From assembly GCA_032358255.1 (NCBI GenBank), contig JAULBX010011434.1, positions 41,738-105,737 on the forward strand: a stretch of DNA of 64,000 nt. Direction: 5' to 3'. Each line of letters starts with the position of its first letter. Within the stretch, counting starts at the first letter, position 1. Position numbers and translations under genes: made by a program. Positions 1-11,675 of this stretch are shown here, piece by piece. Under the pieces are notes generated by a model, which was not told the origin of the DNA, ran no database searches, and saw only the letters and a list, made by a program, of their open reading frames with translations. Source of the DNA: Heterotrichella gracilis. Its lineage: Eukaryota; Sar; Xanthophyceae; Tribonematales; Xanthonemataceae.

Positions 1-75
1 TTGACCAACACCTTTAAAAATAACACGAGAAAAGAGAAAAATAACAAGTACTGACCCTGCCCCCCTGCTGCGCAG

Positions 76-2610
76 CGCTCCACGGTGTGCCCTCCAGCTG
101 CTACACCCCAGTGTTTGCGCAGTGCGGCCTCAACTGGCCCCTGGACCTGTACAAGGTGGATGGCCAGGGCTGCCTCACAGAGGTGTACCTCACCGATAAC
201 ACAAGTAAGTGCACACCTGCTCGCCGTGCGAACCAGATTTGGTACCGTGGTCCGCATGCTGGTAGCATGTGTTGCTGTGGGGCTCTGTGAGAGCCCTCTC
301 CAGACAGTCGGCATCCAAGACCGCAAAAGTGCGGTGTGTTCAACGTGTTGACTCACCTGTAAGTGTCCTAATGGAAGTGGCTGCATTTTTTACTGTATGG
401 AGCACCATCTGCACAGGCTGACGCTCCTACGTTCTTTGCCACAGAGGGTACCCCCAACAGTGGCAATTGTAGGGTTTAGGGTTCAGGGTTTAGCTTCACA
501 CACTGACACCCCGCCAACCCCTTCCGCCACAGAGGGCACCACCAACACCGGCAAGTTTGAGTGCACCAACGAGTGTGGAGCAGAGTGCGAGTCCAAGAAC
601 TGGTTTGTGCCGGGTGACCCGCCCCCAGCGCTCTCCCAGGGGTACTGCACCTATGACTACGCGGTGGGGGGCCAGGCGTGCGATGACCCGCACTTCCAGT
701 CCTTTTCTGGCCAGTGGTTTGACTTTGATGGCATCCCAGGGGAGCACTTTGCGCTGCTCAGCGAGCGGCGCCACCAGGTGTGTGTGCGGGGGGTCGTAGG
801 ATGTGAGGGGTCAGATTAGCACTCGCTGTGTAACCGTGTGAGTCTCAACTGTGGTGGAACACCATGGAGCAGTGCACCAAGCAACTCTGATAGAGGACAC
901 AGTGGACAGGAAGGGGAACCATCCAGGCATAACCAGCGGTAGACTGCATGCACCAAGCGCGAGTGCCATGCTTGCATGCTTGGCGCCAGCCACATCCTGA
1001 AGCGCTGGTATAAGCAGTGCCAGGCATGGCATGTAGGGCAGACTGCGTCTTTGGCTGTATTGCTGCGCATGGTATTTGTAGCATTGGCATCTATACATGT
1101 GTGCCACCAGCGAGGTATATACTGAACCGTGGCTGTTTGTGTGCATGTGCAGGTGAATGCACTGTTCGCCAACCTGGGCAACCAGCAGGTTCACAATCAG
1201 TACATGACCGCCATTGGTGTTAAATATGACAGCAAGGCGGAGGTCAAGGTGGCAGCGGTGGGCGATGGAGAGCTGACAGGTGTGCACGCACTGCAAACGG
1301 TTAGGGTTGGGGATCGAAGCATAGGGTCCCCAATTGGCACTGTCTGCGACATCGCACACACACCATTTCTCAGAGTACGGTATGTGCCATTTTTGGTGCA
1401 GGGCTCAACAAAGCTTTGCTAGTTCCATAGGTACAGGCAGTTCACCTGGATAGCACCTGCCCTGCTTGCCTTGCACCAGCCAGGCCTGTGCAGCACAGCC
1501 CAGCACCTTGAAGCGTATTGTCTTTCTGGCCTTTTAGCGACCCCGCAATGTGCAATGTTTGGATGCGCTCCACCTGGGGCATGCCAGATACCTGCACCTG
1601 TCCTGACTTGCGCTCATGCCCCCCTCCCCATCGCAGTGGAAATCGATGGGGATGACTGGACCCAGAGCCTGTCCCCGGGAGAGCCCCTCCAGATCAAGCG
1701 CGACTGCAACATCACCCTGGTGTACCCTAGCGTGCTCACCTCGGGGGATCAAATTGATGTCGCCACCCCCGACCTCACCATCCACATCTACAGCACCAAG
1801 GGCCAGGCCTGGATCAATGCCGCGGTGACCATCAGGAGCAAACAGGCTGTCGCGCGCATGCATGGCGTGCTGGGGCAGACCTGGTGGGATTCCGCCCCTC
1901 GCCAGCTGGCAGCGGTGAACGGTTCCAGGGTGGTACAGGGCAGCGCGAGGGACTATGTTGTTCCCAGCCTGTTTTCGCATGAGTTCAAGTTCAGCCAGTA
2001 TGACCCCAGCGCGCCGATCGGTGTCGCTGGGATGGGCAGGGCGAATCCTGCGAGCCAGGGGGATGGAACGGTGCAGCGGCGCAGGGCGATAGAGGGCGGG
2101 CAGCAACAGTCTGACCTAGGGACCGCTGGCACTGCACAGGCATCAAAGCTGGGTATGGTGGAGCAGAATTTGGCTCACCAGGCTACTTTGGCCCAGCGGA
2201 TGCAGGATCCAGTGAAACCACAGGCGGCGGCAGGGGGAAGCCAGCAGGATGAGGGTGCGAAGGGGAGCGCTGGGGGTGAAGGCAATGGCGGGGATGCAGC
2301 GGCTATTGTGGGGAGCTGGCACCGAGATTCCAGCAAGCCACCTCGTGATCTTGGCCACACTGGGAGCGACGGTGCAAGGGGTGTGGAGGAGGTGGAGGCC
2401 GCTGCTGTGGGGCTGGATAGGGGCATCACCGAGGAGGCAGTGGGTGCCAAGCAGGAGGCGGTGGGCACCCAGGGGGTGCGAGCCGGTGGCTGGGCTTGGG
2501 GCCGAGGGGGGTTGCCTCCCCTGCGGGGGACACCTGGTGCTGTGGCAAAGGGCGGCCTTATAGAAGCCCTTGGGGCTACCACGGTAGAGCTGGATGATGA
2601 GGAGCTGTGA
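76..2610 (+). CDS. Secreted VWD/root-cap-domain protein, 5' partial
   Basis: Visible exons are 76-204, 533-777, 1153-1279 and 1637-2610; phases agree and the stop is the tga at 2608-2610. The 5' end lies left of the window, and bases 1-75 are intron ending in a cag acceptor. The first two exons are cysteine-rich. They lead into a motif of type C-D-D-P-H-F followed by a Gly/Phe-rich stretch, as in von Willebrand type D-like and plant root cap proteins. The last exon carries the root cap family hallmark 'HGVLGQT' followed by a 'YVVPSLFSHEFKFSQY' segment. After about residue 150 of that exon the chain becomes a long Gly/Ala/Glu-rich low-complexity tail. The family is extracellular or wall-associated in plants, but its molecular role is not established. 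Domain assignment is by recall of conserved motifs. A decayed duplicate of the exon 2 start lies in the first intron. Confidence 0.8.
437..466 (+). repeat. Decayed copy of an exon start inside intron
   Basis: The 30 bases at 437-466 closely match 525-554, which is the acceptor and first codons of the next exon ('gccacagaggg.acc'). Used as an acceptor, the upstream copy would run into a tag stop inside the neighbouring telomere-like repeat. It looks like a non-functional tandem duplicate. Confidence 0.7.
471..493 (+). repeat. Interstitial telomere-like repeat (TTTAGGG type)
   Basis: About three degenerate units of ttaggg/tcaggg type lie inside the first visible intron of the root-cap-domain gene, between the decayed exon copy and the true exon. 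Confidence 0.75.
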
Positions 2611-4193
2611 GTAAATTGTCAGTAATTTTTTTGCTGTCCGTTCGCGGCCACCATCTGCGTACCTGTGCCGGTGCGTGTCAAATTTTAAAACGGGCATGTT
2701 GTAGCATTCTGCAGCTGCAGCTGCAATGGGACAATGGAGCGACATGCAGTTTTCGTATGAGCACGTCTTCTTCATTGCATTCAAGGTGTGTGAGATCTTT
2801 GGTTGTTTGTTGATTTGGGTTTTAAGCAATGTAGCGACGTCTATATCCTGCATGGCATGAAAGTAGATTTTATGGTTGGTGGTTAGTATGGTGTGCACAC
2901 TGCATTAACATCAACGTTTCCTTACCTGTTGGCAATTGTGCCATTTATGGATCTGCAGTCAAGTCCATTTTATGAGCTGTTTTATTTCGCTGTGATGGGC
3001 TCGTCCTGCTGTATCAGCAGCCTCCTGGCTGGCTATGATGATTGCCATTGGTGGGCTTTTTTCCGTAGTATTATTGCTGAAAATTTCTTGCATTTGTAGT
3101 ATTGAGTTGACTTTTTGTACTCACCACCACCACGTTCAATGGAATTGACATGTCAATGCTATTGCCAATAGAATGGGCATTAATCCTAATCCAATCATTG
3201 TTTCTTGCGAGCCAGAGGGCCCCTGACTATGCCTTCAAGTTGGTGCGCCGCAGGCGTTCCGTTCAAGTTTCTTTCGTTGTGCATGTACATGGCATTCAAT
3301 TTGAGTACTGGGGCAACCTATGGGTATCCTTGACAGATTATAATGGTCATGCATCCATGCTTTGCAACTTGGAATGTAAAATTTGGAGGTTACACATTGT
3401 GACTACGTTCACTGTTCGAGGTGCAGTAATTATGACACAGTGTCACTGCAATTTCCACCAAGATGGTCAACTAGCTAGTAGGCGCATTTCAAATTGGCAT
3501 AAAATACCTATAAAGTACATTTTAAGTACCTAATGACTGCCTTTGCGTGAGCAGATCGGCTTGTACATCAGGCATTTCCCTCCACGATGCACGCTCTAAA
3601 TGGCCTTCCAGGAAAAATCATCATGAAAGGACCTTTCATTTTTGCCAGGTCCTGGAATTTGAACGGAATATATAAATTACAATTCCTGGTACACACTGTG
3701 CATACAAATTATTAAGTTTAAAATAAAGAAGTTCCAAGCTGCTTACACAAGCCCCACAACTAACCAGAACGGCAGTGATGACACAAGGTTGCTCAGCAGC
3801 ATCGCATAGAGTCAGACTTAATACTGTATGCCCACCAGGCAATCGCGAAAATCACAGCACGCATAAAAATGCCACCAAAAATATGGCACAAGTCCTGATA
3901 GCAAGAAATGAAATGACCGCCAGAGATGAGAATATCGCAAATAGCAAACACCCAAAACCCAGTAGTTGCCAAGGGAAGTCAGCCAGGGAAGTTCATGATA
4001 AATAAGCGCCAGCAGCTTTGCACTCGCCACCATGCTGTGCGGCCCGCACTGCCTAAAGTTCGCACGCGTGCACCTCATCCATTGTCCTGAATACGGCCGC
4101 CCCCTCACCTCATGCATGTGCGCTGTGTGCAGCCATCCACCTGCTCCCCGAATAGCAGTGCGGCCACACAGGGGAAAAACCCAACGGCATACC
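2611..4193. other. Convergent intergenic region
   Basis: This lies between the tga of the root-cap-domain gene and the tga of the TBC gene, so it should hold two facing 3' UTRs. A 127-codon open frame at 3150-3533 has no recognisable domain and no splice context. No convincing gene is seen. Confidence 0.6.
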
Positions 4194-6413
4194 TCACTTT
4201 CTCAAGCTTAAGGTCTCCTTGAACTTGCTGCTCATGCCACTCACATCCAGCTTGAACGTTGCAAACAGCCTCTTCCGTGTCTTAGCTTTGTCAGACTGTG
4301 TAGACGCGGTGTCTTCCGAATCCAACGAGTACCGGAAGGCATCTGCAGATATCGGCGGCAACAGCCATTCAGTGCCATGGCATTGCAATACAAGAGCAAA
4401 AAACGTTCTAGGGGCCAGAAAAGACTGGGAAAGCAGGGGTTGAATTGACCACGTACTGTTGTTTTGGTAGTCTGCGCCACGCTGGATGCTTGCATGCAGT
4501 GCCGCCCGCTGCGTGGTGTCCCTCTGCCTGAACTCCCCAATCACATCGGCCTCCTTGATGGTCCTCTGCGTTTCAATGGTGCGCATTGGCAGGGACCCCA
4601 CGCTCTTGAAAGCTTCCTGCATGACAAAGCTAGTGGTCAGGTATAACAGGACTGGAGCAGTCCATGGTAGTGTGAACATGAGGCTTGTAAGGGGTACCAG
4701 CATGGCATGCCAACAGCCCTTCCTTGAACACATTTGTCTAAAATACAGGTAATATCCTTAGAATCTAGAAAAGCTAGTTCTGCAAGATCAAATAATACCT
4801 TCATCAGGAAGTCCCTGTCGTGCATGTTTGTTGCCGCAGTCCGCATGGTGCGCATCATATCCCCGGGGTTGTCGGTCTCCATGAGACCTTCCTTGTTCAT
4901 GGACATGAGGGCTAGTGACACTCGGTACAGGATCTTGGGCCCTTCATGGAAGAGAGCATCCCAGATCCGAGCTGCCGTCTGCATGCAATGCGCATGCATC
5001 AGTGGTTGGATGCCAGACACGCCCCCAATGACTTGGCCCAAACAAAGCAAATGTTATTAAAGGTAGTTGGCACCACACTAAAGTGCAAAGGGCAGTTTGC
5101 CATCACATGCTTGTATGTATACAATGCAATGGGATGATGGTGACGCCCTTACCTCAGATGGAGTGGTTGTGCAGAACAAGCAGAGGAACCAGTCGGTGGC
5201 GATGATCGACATGTCGCAGTGCAGCTGCTGCAAGTGCTCCCGCAGGTCGGGCATCTTCTGAGCAACAAGCTCCTGCACCATAGTAAAATTGTATTGATGG
5301 TTCTGAACATGTTCAGTGAACAACCCATTGCAATGTTTGCAACTACCGGACGTCTCGGGGCTGGCACTTGGTAGCGGCTCCTTAGGGATATGAGCGCATG
5401 GTGTGCGGTCATTGATGGTGGATGCATCCTCTGGAGCACGCATGCAACTGTGACTGTATTGGACTTCCTTGGGGGCCTTACCTCCAGCGTCCTCATCTCC
5501 ACGTGGGTTCCCAGCAAACTGCCCGTAAACATATCCTTGTAGAGGATCCCTGTAGTGCAGTAGGAAAGGACGTAAGTCCATCTCAATAGGAAAAAATACG
5601 GTGAGAGCGCATCCCAACCAGCTGCAGCGCATATGAGTAACCACAAGTGCTGAATGCACGTATTACCTTGGTCGTCTATCAACGCCGCCAGCACCCAGAA
5701 AGCGCTCTCTTCGTTTTTCTCCAGTGCCAGGAGGAGCAAGCCCACCAGGTAGTTCATGCCCTGGCAGTAGCCCACGTCCTTGTTGTGCATGGAGTATGCC
5801 AGCAGCACTCGCTCCAGGAGCTTCTGCCCCTCAGCTGACTGGATCCAGTCGTTGCTTGGAAAAGTTCGTGGCACGTCCTGTGGCATAGTGGGTGGTCAGC
5901 TGACCATATTGGTGGCAAGCTGTGCAGAGAGAAGTGGATAGTGATAACCTACCAGCTTGATCTGATGTGAACAGCTTGAAGAAGCAAACCCGGTGTCCAC
6001 CATGATTCCATAGTAGTTTGGAGAGCACTTGTTTTTCTTGGCGTTTGCCCCGGACAGCTCCATCCAAATAGGTGCCCGAACTTGGTGTGGTACCCCCTGC
6101 AGCAGGTTCGGGCAACTGGTGACAGGCTCTCCCAGCACAACTGAAGCCCTTGCTGCATCTAGCCATCAGCTTCCTATGGAAGAGTGCTCAAAGCCATGCC
6201 AGGATGCAGTGGTACTCTGCATACCTTCCTGATGTACCGCTTGAGCTTTTCTCCAGTCGGGAGCTTCCCACTTTTCAGCACCAGGTTCCACTTCTGCAGC
6301 CGCTTTTGCTCCTTGGCTGTGCACTTTTGCCTGGCTGCTGCCTGTTCAGCAGTGAGCGTGAGCTTGAACCCATACACATCAACCTCTGCTTGACCACTTG
6401 CTGGTCCTTCCAT
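4194..6413 (-). CDS. TBC-domain Rab GTPase-activating protein
   Basis: Eight exons: 6225-6413, 5953-6096, 5667-5877, 5482-5549, 5153-5272, 4799-4978, 4457-4616 and 4194-4342. They give about 406 residues and every junction is phase-consistent. The ATG at 6413 was chosen because the longer frame upstream begins only with a GTG. TBC proteins accelerate GTP hydrolysis by Rab GTPases on membranes with a dual finger. The Arg finger is visible in 'DVPRTF' (R about 115) and the Gln finger in 'YCQGMN' (Q about 150). Other TBC signatures are 'GVPHQVRAPIWMELSGA', 'AARIWDALFHEG' and 'DWFLCLF'. The domain covers roughly residues 60-280 and is followed by a helical charged tail. Gene order of motifs resembles the GRTP1/TBC1D2 type. 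The Rab substrate cannot be read from sequence. It faces RIT1 across a shared upstream region. Confidence 0.92.
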
Positions 6414-7222
6414 CGCTGCTCCTCTTGTCACGGTCCCCACCAGTGGCCTTGCCCAACTTGCCGTCAGTGGCTGAGTGAGACTCCCAAGCTACTTGGTTGT
6501 GACTTAGTGGCTGTGATTGTTGGCTGTAGTTCACTTTATAAAAAAGCACTGCTAAAGCTTAAACCTGCTTGTTCTCCTTTGCTCCTTGCTAGACTACCTA
6601 AGAAAGCCACGACTTGAGACAATCGTTGCCCAGTTTGATGGTTCACTGATCTAGGCCTGTGCAAGCTAGGATAGGCAAGCTCCACAAGAACCCATCTATA
6701 AATAATAGCTGAAAGCAAGTTTGCAAGCTGGGTAAGTTGCTACTCGGGCGAAATTATGTCCTGGTATCGGGATACACGGAACAGTTGTCACAGCGCCCTG
6801 AGCGGTTTAAGCGGTTTAGAACATCCCGGTTAACAGAGAGGTGCAGGAGGGAGAAGCAGGCAACTGAAAGGCAATAACGCCCTTGCATCCGTTTTCAAGG
6901 CTTCTTGCAACTGTCGAGCCAAGCAAACCCCAGACGTTTCCAAGCAAGTTGTTGCCAAGTTTGGGCGCGAACCCAGCACCGATAGCCTCCCCTTGCGGGA
7001 TGGACGAGGAGGGTACACTCTGAGTGCAGGCAATGCGGAAAACACGTGGCGCCAGGCTACGCTTTCCCCAGCACAGCACAGAGTCTTTAGCCTTAGTGGT
7101 ACCAGCACCAGCATCGCTTCACTATAAACTTCAAAGGCATGCAAATGCAACCCTAATTTGTTTTGCTACACCGTGAACACCTGCGCAGCTTGGACACTGC
7201 CCGACCACCTTCATATGCATGC
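6414..7222. promoter_or_regulatory. Divergent upstream region TBC / RIT1
   Basis: About 0.8 kb separates the start codons of two divergently transcribed genes, so it must hold both promoters and 5' UTRs. No TATA-like element or other specific motif could be assigned with confidence. Confidence 0.5.
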
Positions 7223-9713
7223 ATGCAAATGCACGGCCCGGCTGCTGGCGGCACAACCGCAGTGCCATACTCTTTCTCCTCCCTCACAAAGGTGGTGAGA
7301 CACTTGAAGCGCACTGAAAACAGCCTGCACAACTGTGTCTGCTCTATCATCGATGACTCTGCATTTGTGGCTGAGGCCAGCACTATCTATCCCTCCCTCC
7401 CTGTAGTGGCCAACCTGCGCTGTGGGTTGTGGTACTGTCGGGCACCAGACAACACCTGCTACTTCAAGTCCACCGACGGCCATAACGGAAACTGGTCGTT
7501 CAGTACAACACGCCTGAACAAGCACATAGCAGAGCTGTGCGCGCTCCAAGGTGGCTGCCTGCTGGTGGACGCCACAAGGAGGGGCAAAACGTTCCCAGTG
7601 AGTGGCTAAGCAACCCTGACAAGCCTGTCTTATACACTATTTGTGCGCATGTTGGGCAGATGGGGTTGTATTGAATTCGACCATGTCAACGTCATCGCCA
7701 TGCCATTAGCTGTTCCCACCCACCGTTGTCAGTAGGCTGGCTGTTTCTCACTTGCCACCCACCCGCCATCCCCCTCACAGGATGCCTTCACAAAGACAAT
7801 ACCGATATGGGCAGTAGTGGTCAACCGAGCCGTCCACCTGTTGAGAAGCAGGCACCCTTCTTCCCAGGCACCCGCATCTACCGAAACCCTAGGGTCTGAA
7901 GGGGTTTGGGACACAGACCTCCACCTGCCGCTGTGGATCTCAGCCAATGAGAAGCAGCAAATCGAGCAGCGCATTGATGGATGGGTGGACCAGCTCCTCC
8001 AGGTGCAGCCAGACCTCTCCCTCCTGGTGGAAACCCTGCACAAGCCCCTGCGCCCCATTTGGGTGTCTCAGAACACACGCATCTGGCTGAACGAGGTGCC
8101 AGATTTGGACCAACTTGACTTCACCCCCCTGGTGCTGGTGTCAGCCTCCCTGCCCAATGCCAGGCAGAGGAGGTGCATTGCGGGGGAGCCAGGCGGCAGT
8201 GACGTGCACGTGTATGAGTATGTGCCTGGGGCGGGGGACGACGAGGAGAGCTGGGCGTGCGGGCTCACACCACAGCTGCTGTGGAGCCACCGGCAGGTAG
8301 GGTGTGGTGGCACTGTAAGCTTGGACATGCTTGTATCGCATGGAACTGTCTGTCAACATGACTGGGATATAAATTACATTGCCTTTTTGCCGCGCTATTG
8401 CCTGCCGGTCTGAATGCTGACTGAAAGGCGCATTGCACTGGCATCTCAAATTTGGGTCGTAATTTGATGCATGCGGTGGTGACTTGGATGGTGTGCGGAC
8501 ATACTGGCGTTTTGTGCATTATGAGGTCGCCAGCAACCATGATGTCATTGTCAGATACATCTGACAATGTGCAATCTGACTCCCCCTTAACGTGGGCGTT
8601 CTGCAGGATCTGGTCAGGGCTGGGCCATCAGGGGTGCACGCGCTGGTGCAGAACCTGGTGCAGCAGGCCTCTCACAGCTACATCGCAACAACCATGGACA
8701 CACCAGCCGCATCAGCAACAGCCGGACACAATGGCAATGCCGTGCAATCCAGTGCTGCTGACACCAAAGCCAGAAGCAGCCCAGCAACGGCGGTGGACCA
8801 GCACCATCCGGCACCCAAAGGCTGCCAGGTGCGCCATGATGGGGCTGAAGGGGTGAACAAGCCGGTCGGTGGTGGGATATGGCAGCTGGGCAGCACAGGC
8901 CTGGCGCTGGGTGCCTTTGGTGGTGGGCAGCCGCCAGATGTGTGGCACCACGTCGAGGCTGTTCTCAATGTTGGTCCAGTGCAGCACCCAGGCATGCAGG
9001 ATGAGCCTGCTACAGGCCATCACATTCTGCATGGTGATGACAGCAGGCATCAACACAGCAAGGAAGCACCACGTGAAGCCGATCAGAACCTTGCTGCACG
9101 GCAGTCATGTGCGGATCCAGCAGCAAATGCCAACTGCTCGTCAACTGCCAGCAAACCAGCAGCAGGGGGTGCATTGGAAGCCACAGAAGGACAGAGAAAC
9201 ACCCATCCTGGGATTGTTGCAGTGTCTGGTGCCTGCACGCGCTACATGTGGCTGCCCATCCAGACCAGCAAGCAGGAGCGTCACTCTCTCCAGATGCACT
9301 TGCCAGCTGCACTGCAGTTCCTGTCCCACCACCTGGCCAGAGGGCACCGGGTGCTGGTGCAATGCAGCGATGGCATGGACACAGCCGTGTGTGTGGTGCT
9401 TGCTGCACTCCTGGCATGCTACAGCGGGGCCGCCGCACCTACATTCACAAGGCCCTGGGTGTTGCCATTGGAGATGACATTAGGAGGATCTGGTGGAGGG
9501 GCAGCAAGGGAGGCCCTGGCTGATCAAAGTAATGGAGCATGGGTGTGCGCATCACCAGATGGGCAGGTCGTCACCAAGGCGAGCGTGAGGCAGCGCCTGG
9601 CGTTTGTGAGTGGGCTCTACTCCCAGGCAAGATCCACCCGAGGCATGCTCAAGCAGGTTTTCAACTTCTTCCATCAGGAAGATGCAAATCATGGCAGTCA
9701 AGGGTGTGGTTGA
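7223..9713 (+). CDS. RIT1: Initiator tRNA A64 2'-O-ribosylphosphate transferase
   Basis: Three exons, 7223-7597, 7781-8296 and 8607-9713, all phase 0, give about 664 residues. The family transfers ribosyl phosphate from PRPP to A64 of initiator tRNA-Met, which bars it from elongation. N-terminal hallmarks are strong: 'RHLKRTENSLHN', 'LRCGLWYCRAPDNTCYFKST', 'DGHNGNWSFSTTRLN' and 'LVDATRRGK'. The C-terminal part has the DUSP-like pocket 'VLVQCSDGMDTAVCVVLAAL' and the terminal 'RSTRGMLKQVFNFF'. The start is either the ATG at 7223 or that at 7229; a longer frame begins with TTG. Compared with plant and yeast proteins of roughly 500 residues it is long. The excess is a low-complexity Ala/Gly/Gln/His region encoded by about 8697-9200. 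Confidence 0.93.
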
Positions 9714-10400
9714 CGCTTGGAGTGGGTGGCCAGTACAAGCCCAGCAGTCCAGGCTATGGAGGTGCGTGTCTCCCATGGAATTTGTCCAAGGCAGAGAGAT
9801 AGGGCAGCATGCATACATATGTGCATTTCGTTGGACAGTGTGGCCAAGAGCAACTGGTGAGCTTGTGGATTGCTGTTGAGTTTGTGGGGTCGTATAAAAT
9901 TTCCATGGCAGGCCATGTGGAGCCTGCAACTGGCTAGGTACAAGCCTTTGACCAGACACTTTTGCTGGAATATTAGACTAGGCATATACCATGTGGAGCT
10001 AGGTGCCAGCTTGCATACTGCAAGTTGGGTCGTGTAGGCCTTTAGAGTCCAGTACTGTCGAATAGTCCTTGGAACGGTCCTCTGGCTGTGCGGTGGGGTT
10101 CACGTAACCACCCCTTCCGAAGGGATTTACATTTCAGAGGGCCTACCTTCGATGCCTACATAAAGCGAGCTGTGTCCCCATTACGGCAGTCAGTTCGTCG
10201 AGCATTGATTGTACATTGTAACAACAGCTGCACGTTCGAGGGTGTCGTGGGGAACGGTTCTAAACGTCAGGTTTAGGTAAGCGCATTTCAACCGTGCAAG
10301 TACTGTTGGGCACTCCTCAAAACCTGCTGACTGGTGCTGTTTTTCCTCTGGCAACTCTGCAGGTTGGTCCCCGGTTGTGAAAGCTTTCAAGTCTTACAAC
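9714..10400. other. Intergenic region
   Basis: This lies between the RIT1 stop and the ATG of the eight-cysteine protein. It holds the RIT1 3' UTR and the next promoter. No gene is seen. Confidence 0.55.
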
Positions 10401-11675
10401 ATGGCTTCCCGTCCTGCGAGCACCACTTTGATTCTTGCAGTGCTGGTTTCGTGCTTGGGACTGGCGACCCTCCAAGGTGAATCTACTTCGTGTGACCCCT
10501 GTTATCTTCAGCATACCTGACTGGACACTATTTCTATGGTGTTGTGGCGTGGTGAAGAGCATTCGCATGGCTGCTGTAGCTTACTAGTACTCTGTGTGAC
10601 TTTCAAATGCCTCACTGAAGGGCTGACTGTGTTCATTGCAGGTGCACATGGCCAAGCCTGCACGCCTCTGGGCCTGGCCCTGTATGGGTCATGCAAGCAG
10701 GAATACACCCTGGTGACTGATTACTTGAACATCTCCTCAGCAAATGCAAACGAAGTGTTAGCAGATGAGGCACTGCTCGAGGATGTTTCTAGGGAAATAC
10801 TCCCCGCCTCTGGTCTGCCATCTACGAAGTGAGTTGGAATAGCCTTGTTCCTTTCAAAGTAACATTGCACAAGATATTGGATGTTTGGCTCCTAGTTGTT
10901 GCTGCTGGCAGCTTGATTGAACTTCTTGCGGATGCGGCATTGGTCTTTGGGGAGCGCAATGGGGTGTTAGTGCCACATATGCTGCTATCCATAGGATATT
11001 ACCAGTGAGACATGGTCCCGGTTGCAGGTGTTGCGCCGCTGGTCGCCAATTCAATGCAGGGGTAAGGACAGCACACTCGTGTTGCTGAACAAAATGTAGG
11101 TTCCACAACATGCTTCCCTCGATGTCTGGTGCATTTTAGCTGAGTTACAGGGCGACTGTCATGGGGTACAGTAGTGCATAGTAGGATGAATCTGGTTGAT
11201 ATGCCTGCATGTCATGCAGTATTATATTGCATGTGTGGACCATTTGGTTGGGTGGCAACTGCAGCGCCTGAAGCCTGCTTCCTCTCATATTGCGTGTGCT
11301 GGTGCAGAAGTGCGTTTGCGACAAAGGACTTATTGCATTGCTGTCAACAGTCAACCTCACTCCCCAGAGCCTGGAGGCAGGTGAGCTGTCACGTCAATGA
11401 CATGGAAAAACCTCTGATAGAAGTTCCATGCATGTGGTGTGTATATAGAGTCATTCCCATTTACCCCAAAATGGATTTTCTTGCTGCGCATCGCAATTTT
11501 GCAAGGGTTTGCCTACACCTAAGCCATGTGTGTAACCATGTATGGCATTGTATGCACCCACACTATCAATTGTTGAAGTGCTATACAGTAATGTGGATGC
11601 ATGCTGTGTCCTGCAGTGACCACCATCCTTGGACAATCTTGCAAGTATGAGGCTGTGGCAAGAAGCGCGTGTTAG
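10401..11675 (+). CDS. Secreted eight-cysteine lipid-transfer-like protein
   Basis: Five exons, 10401-10476, 10642-10828, 11028-11061, 11308-11380 and 11617-11675 (stop tag), give 142 residues with all phases matching. The first roughly 26 residues are a signal peptide with a hydrophobic core, probably cleaved near 'AHG'. The mature part has eight cysteines in the order C...C...CC...CXC...C...C, with gaps of about 10, 45, 10, 28 and 9 residues around the CC and CXC pairs. This is the order of plant non-specific lipid transfer and related seed proteins. Those fold as a four-helix hydrophobic pocket and act outside the cell. The second gap is longer and the fourth shorter than usual, so it is a divergent member or a look-alike. 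Lipid binding is inference. The order of the cysteines appears only once all four introns, one flanking a 34-base exon, are removed. Confidence 0.75.

Noticed and set aside
3150-3533. 127-codon plus-strand frame with a hydrophobic start
   Set aside because: No family motif, no splice context and a position in a convergent 3' region; length is within chance for this AT-rich stretch.
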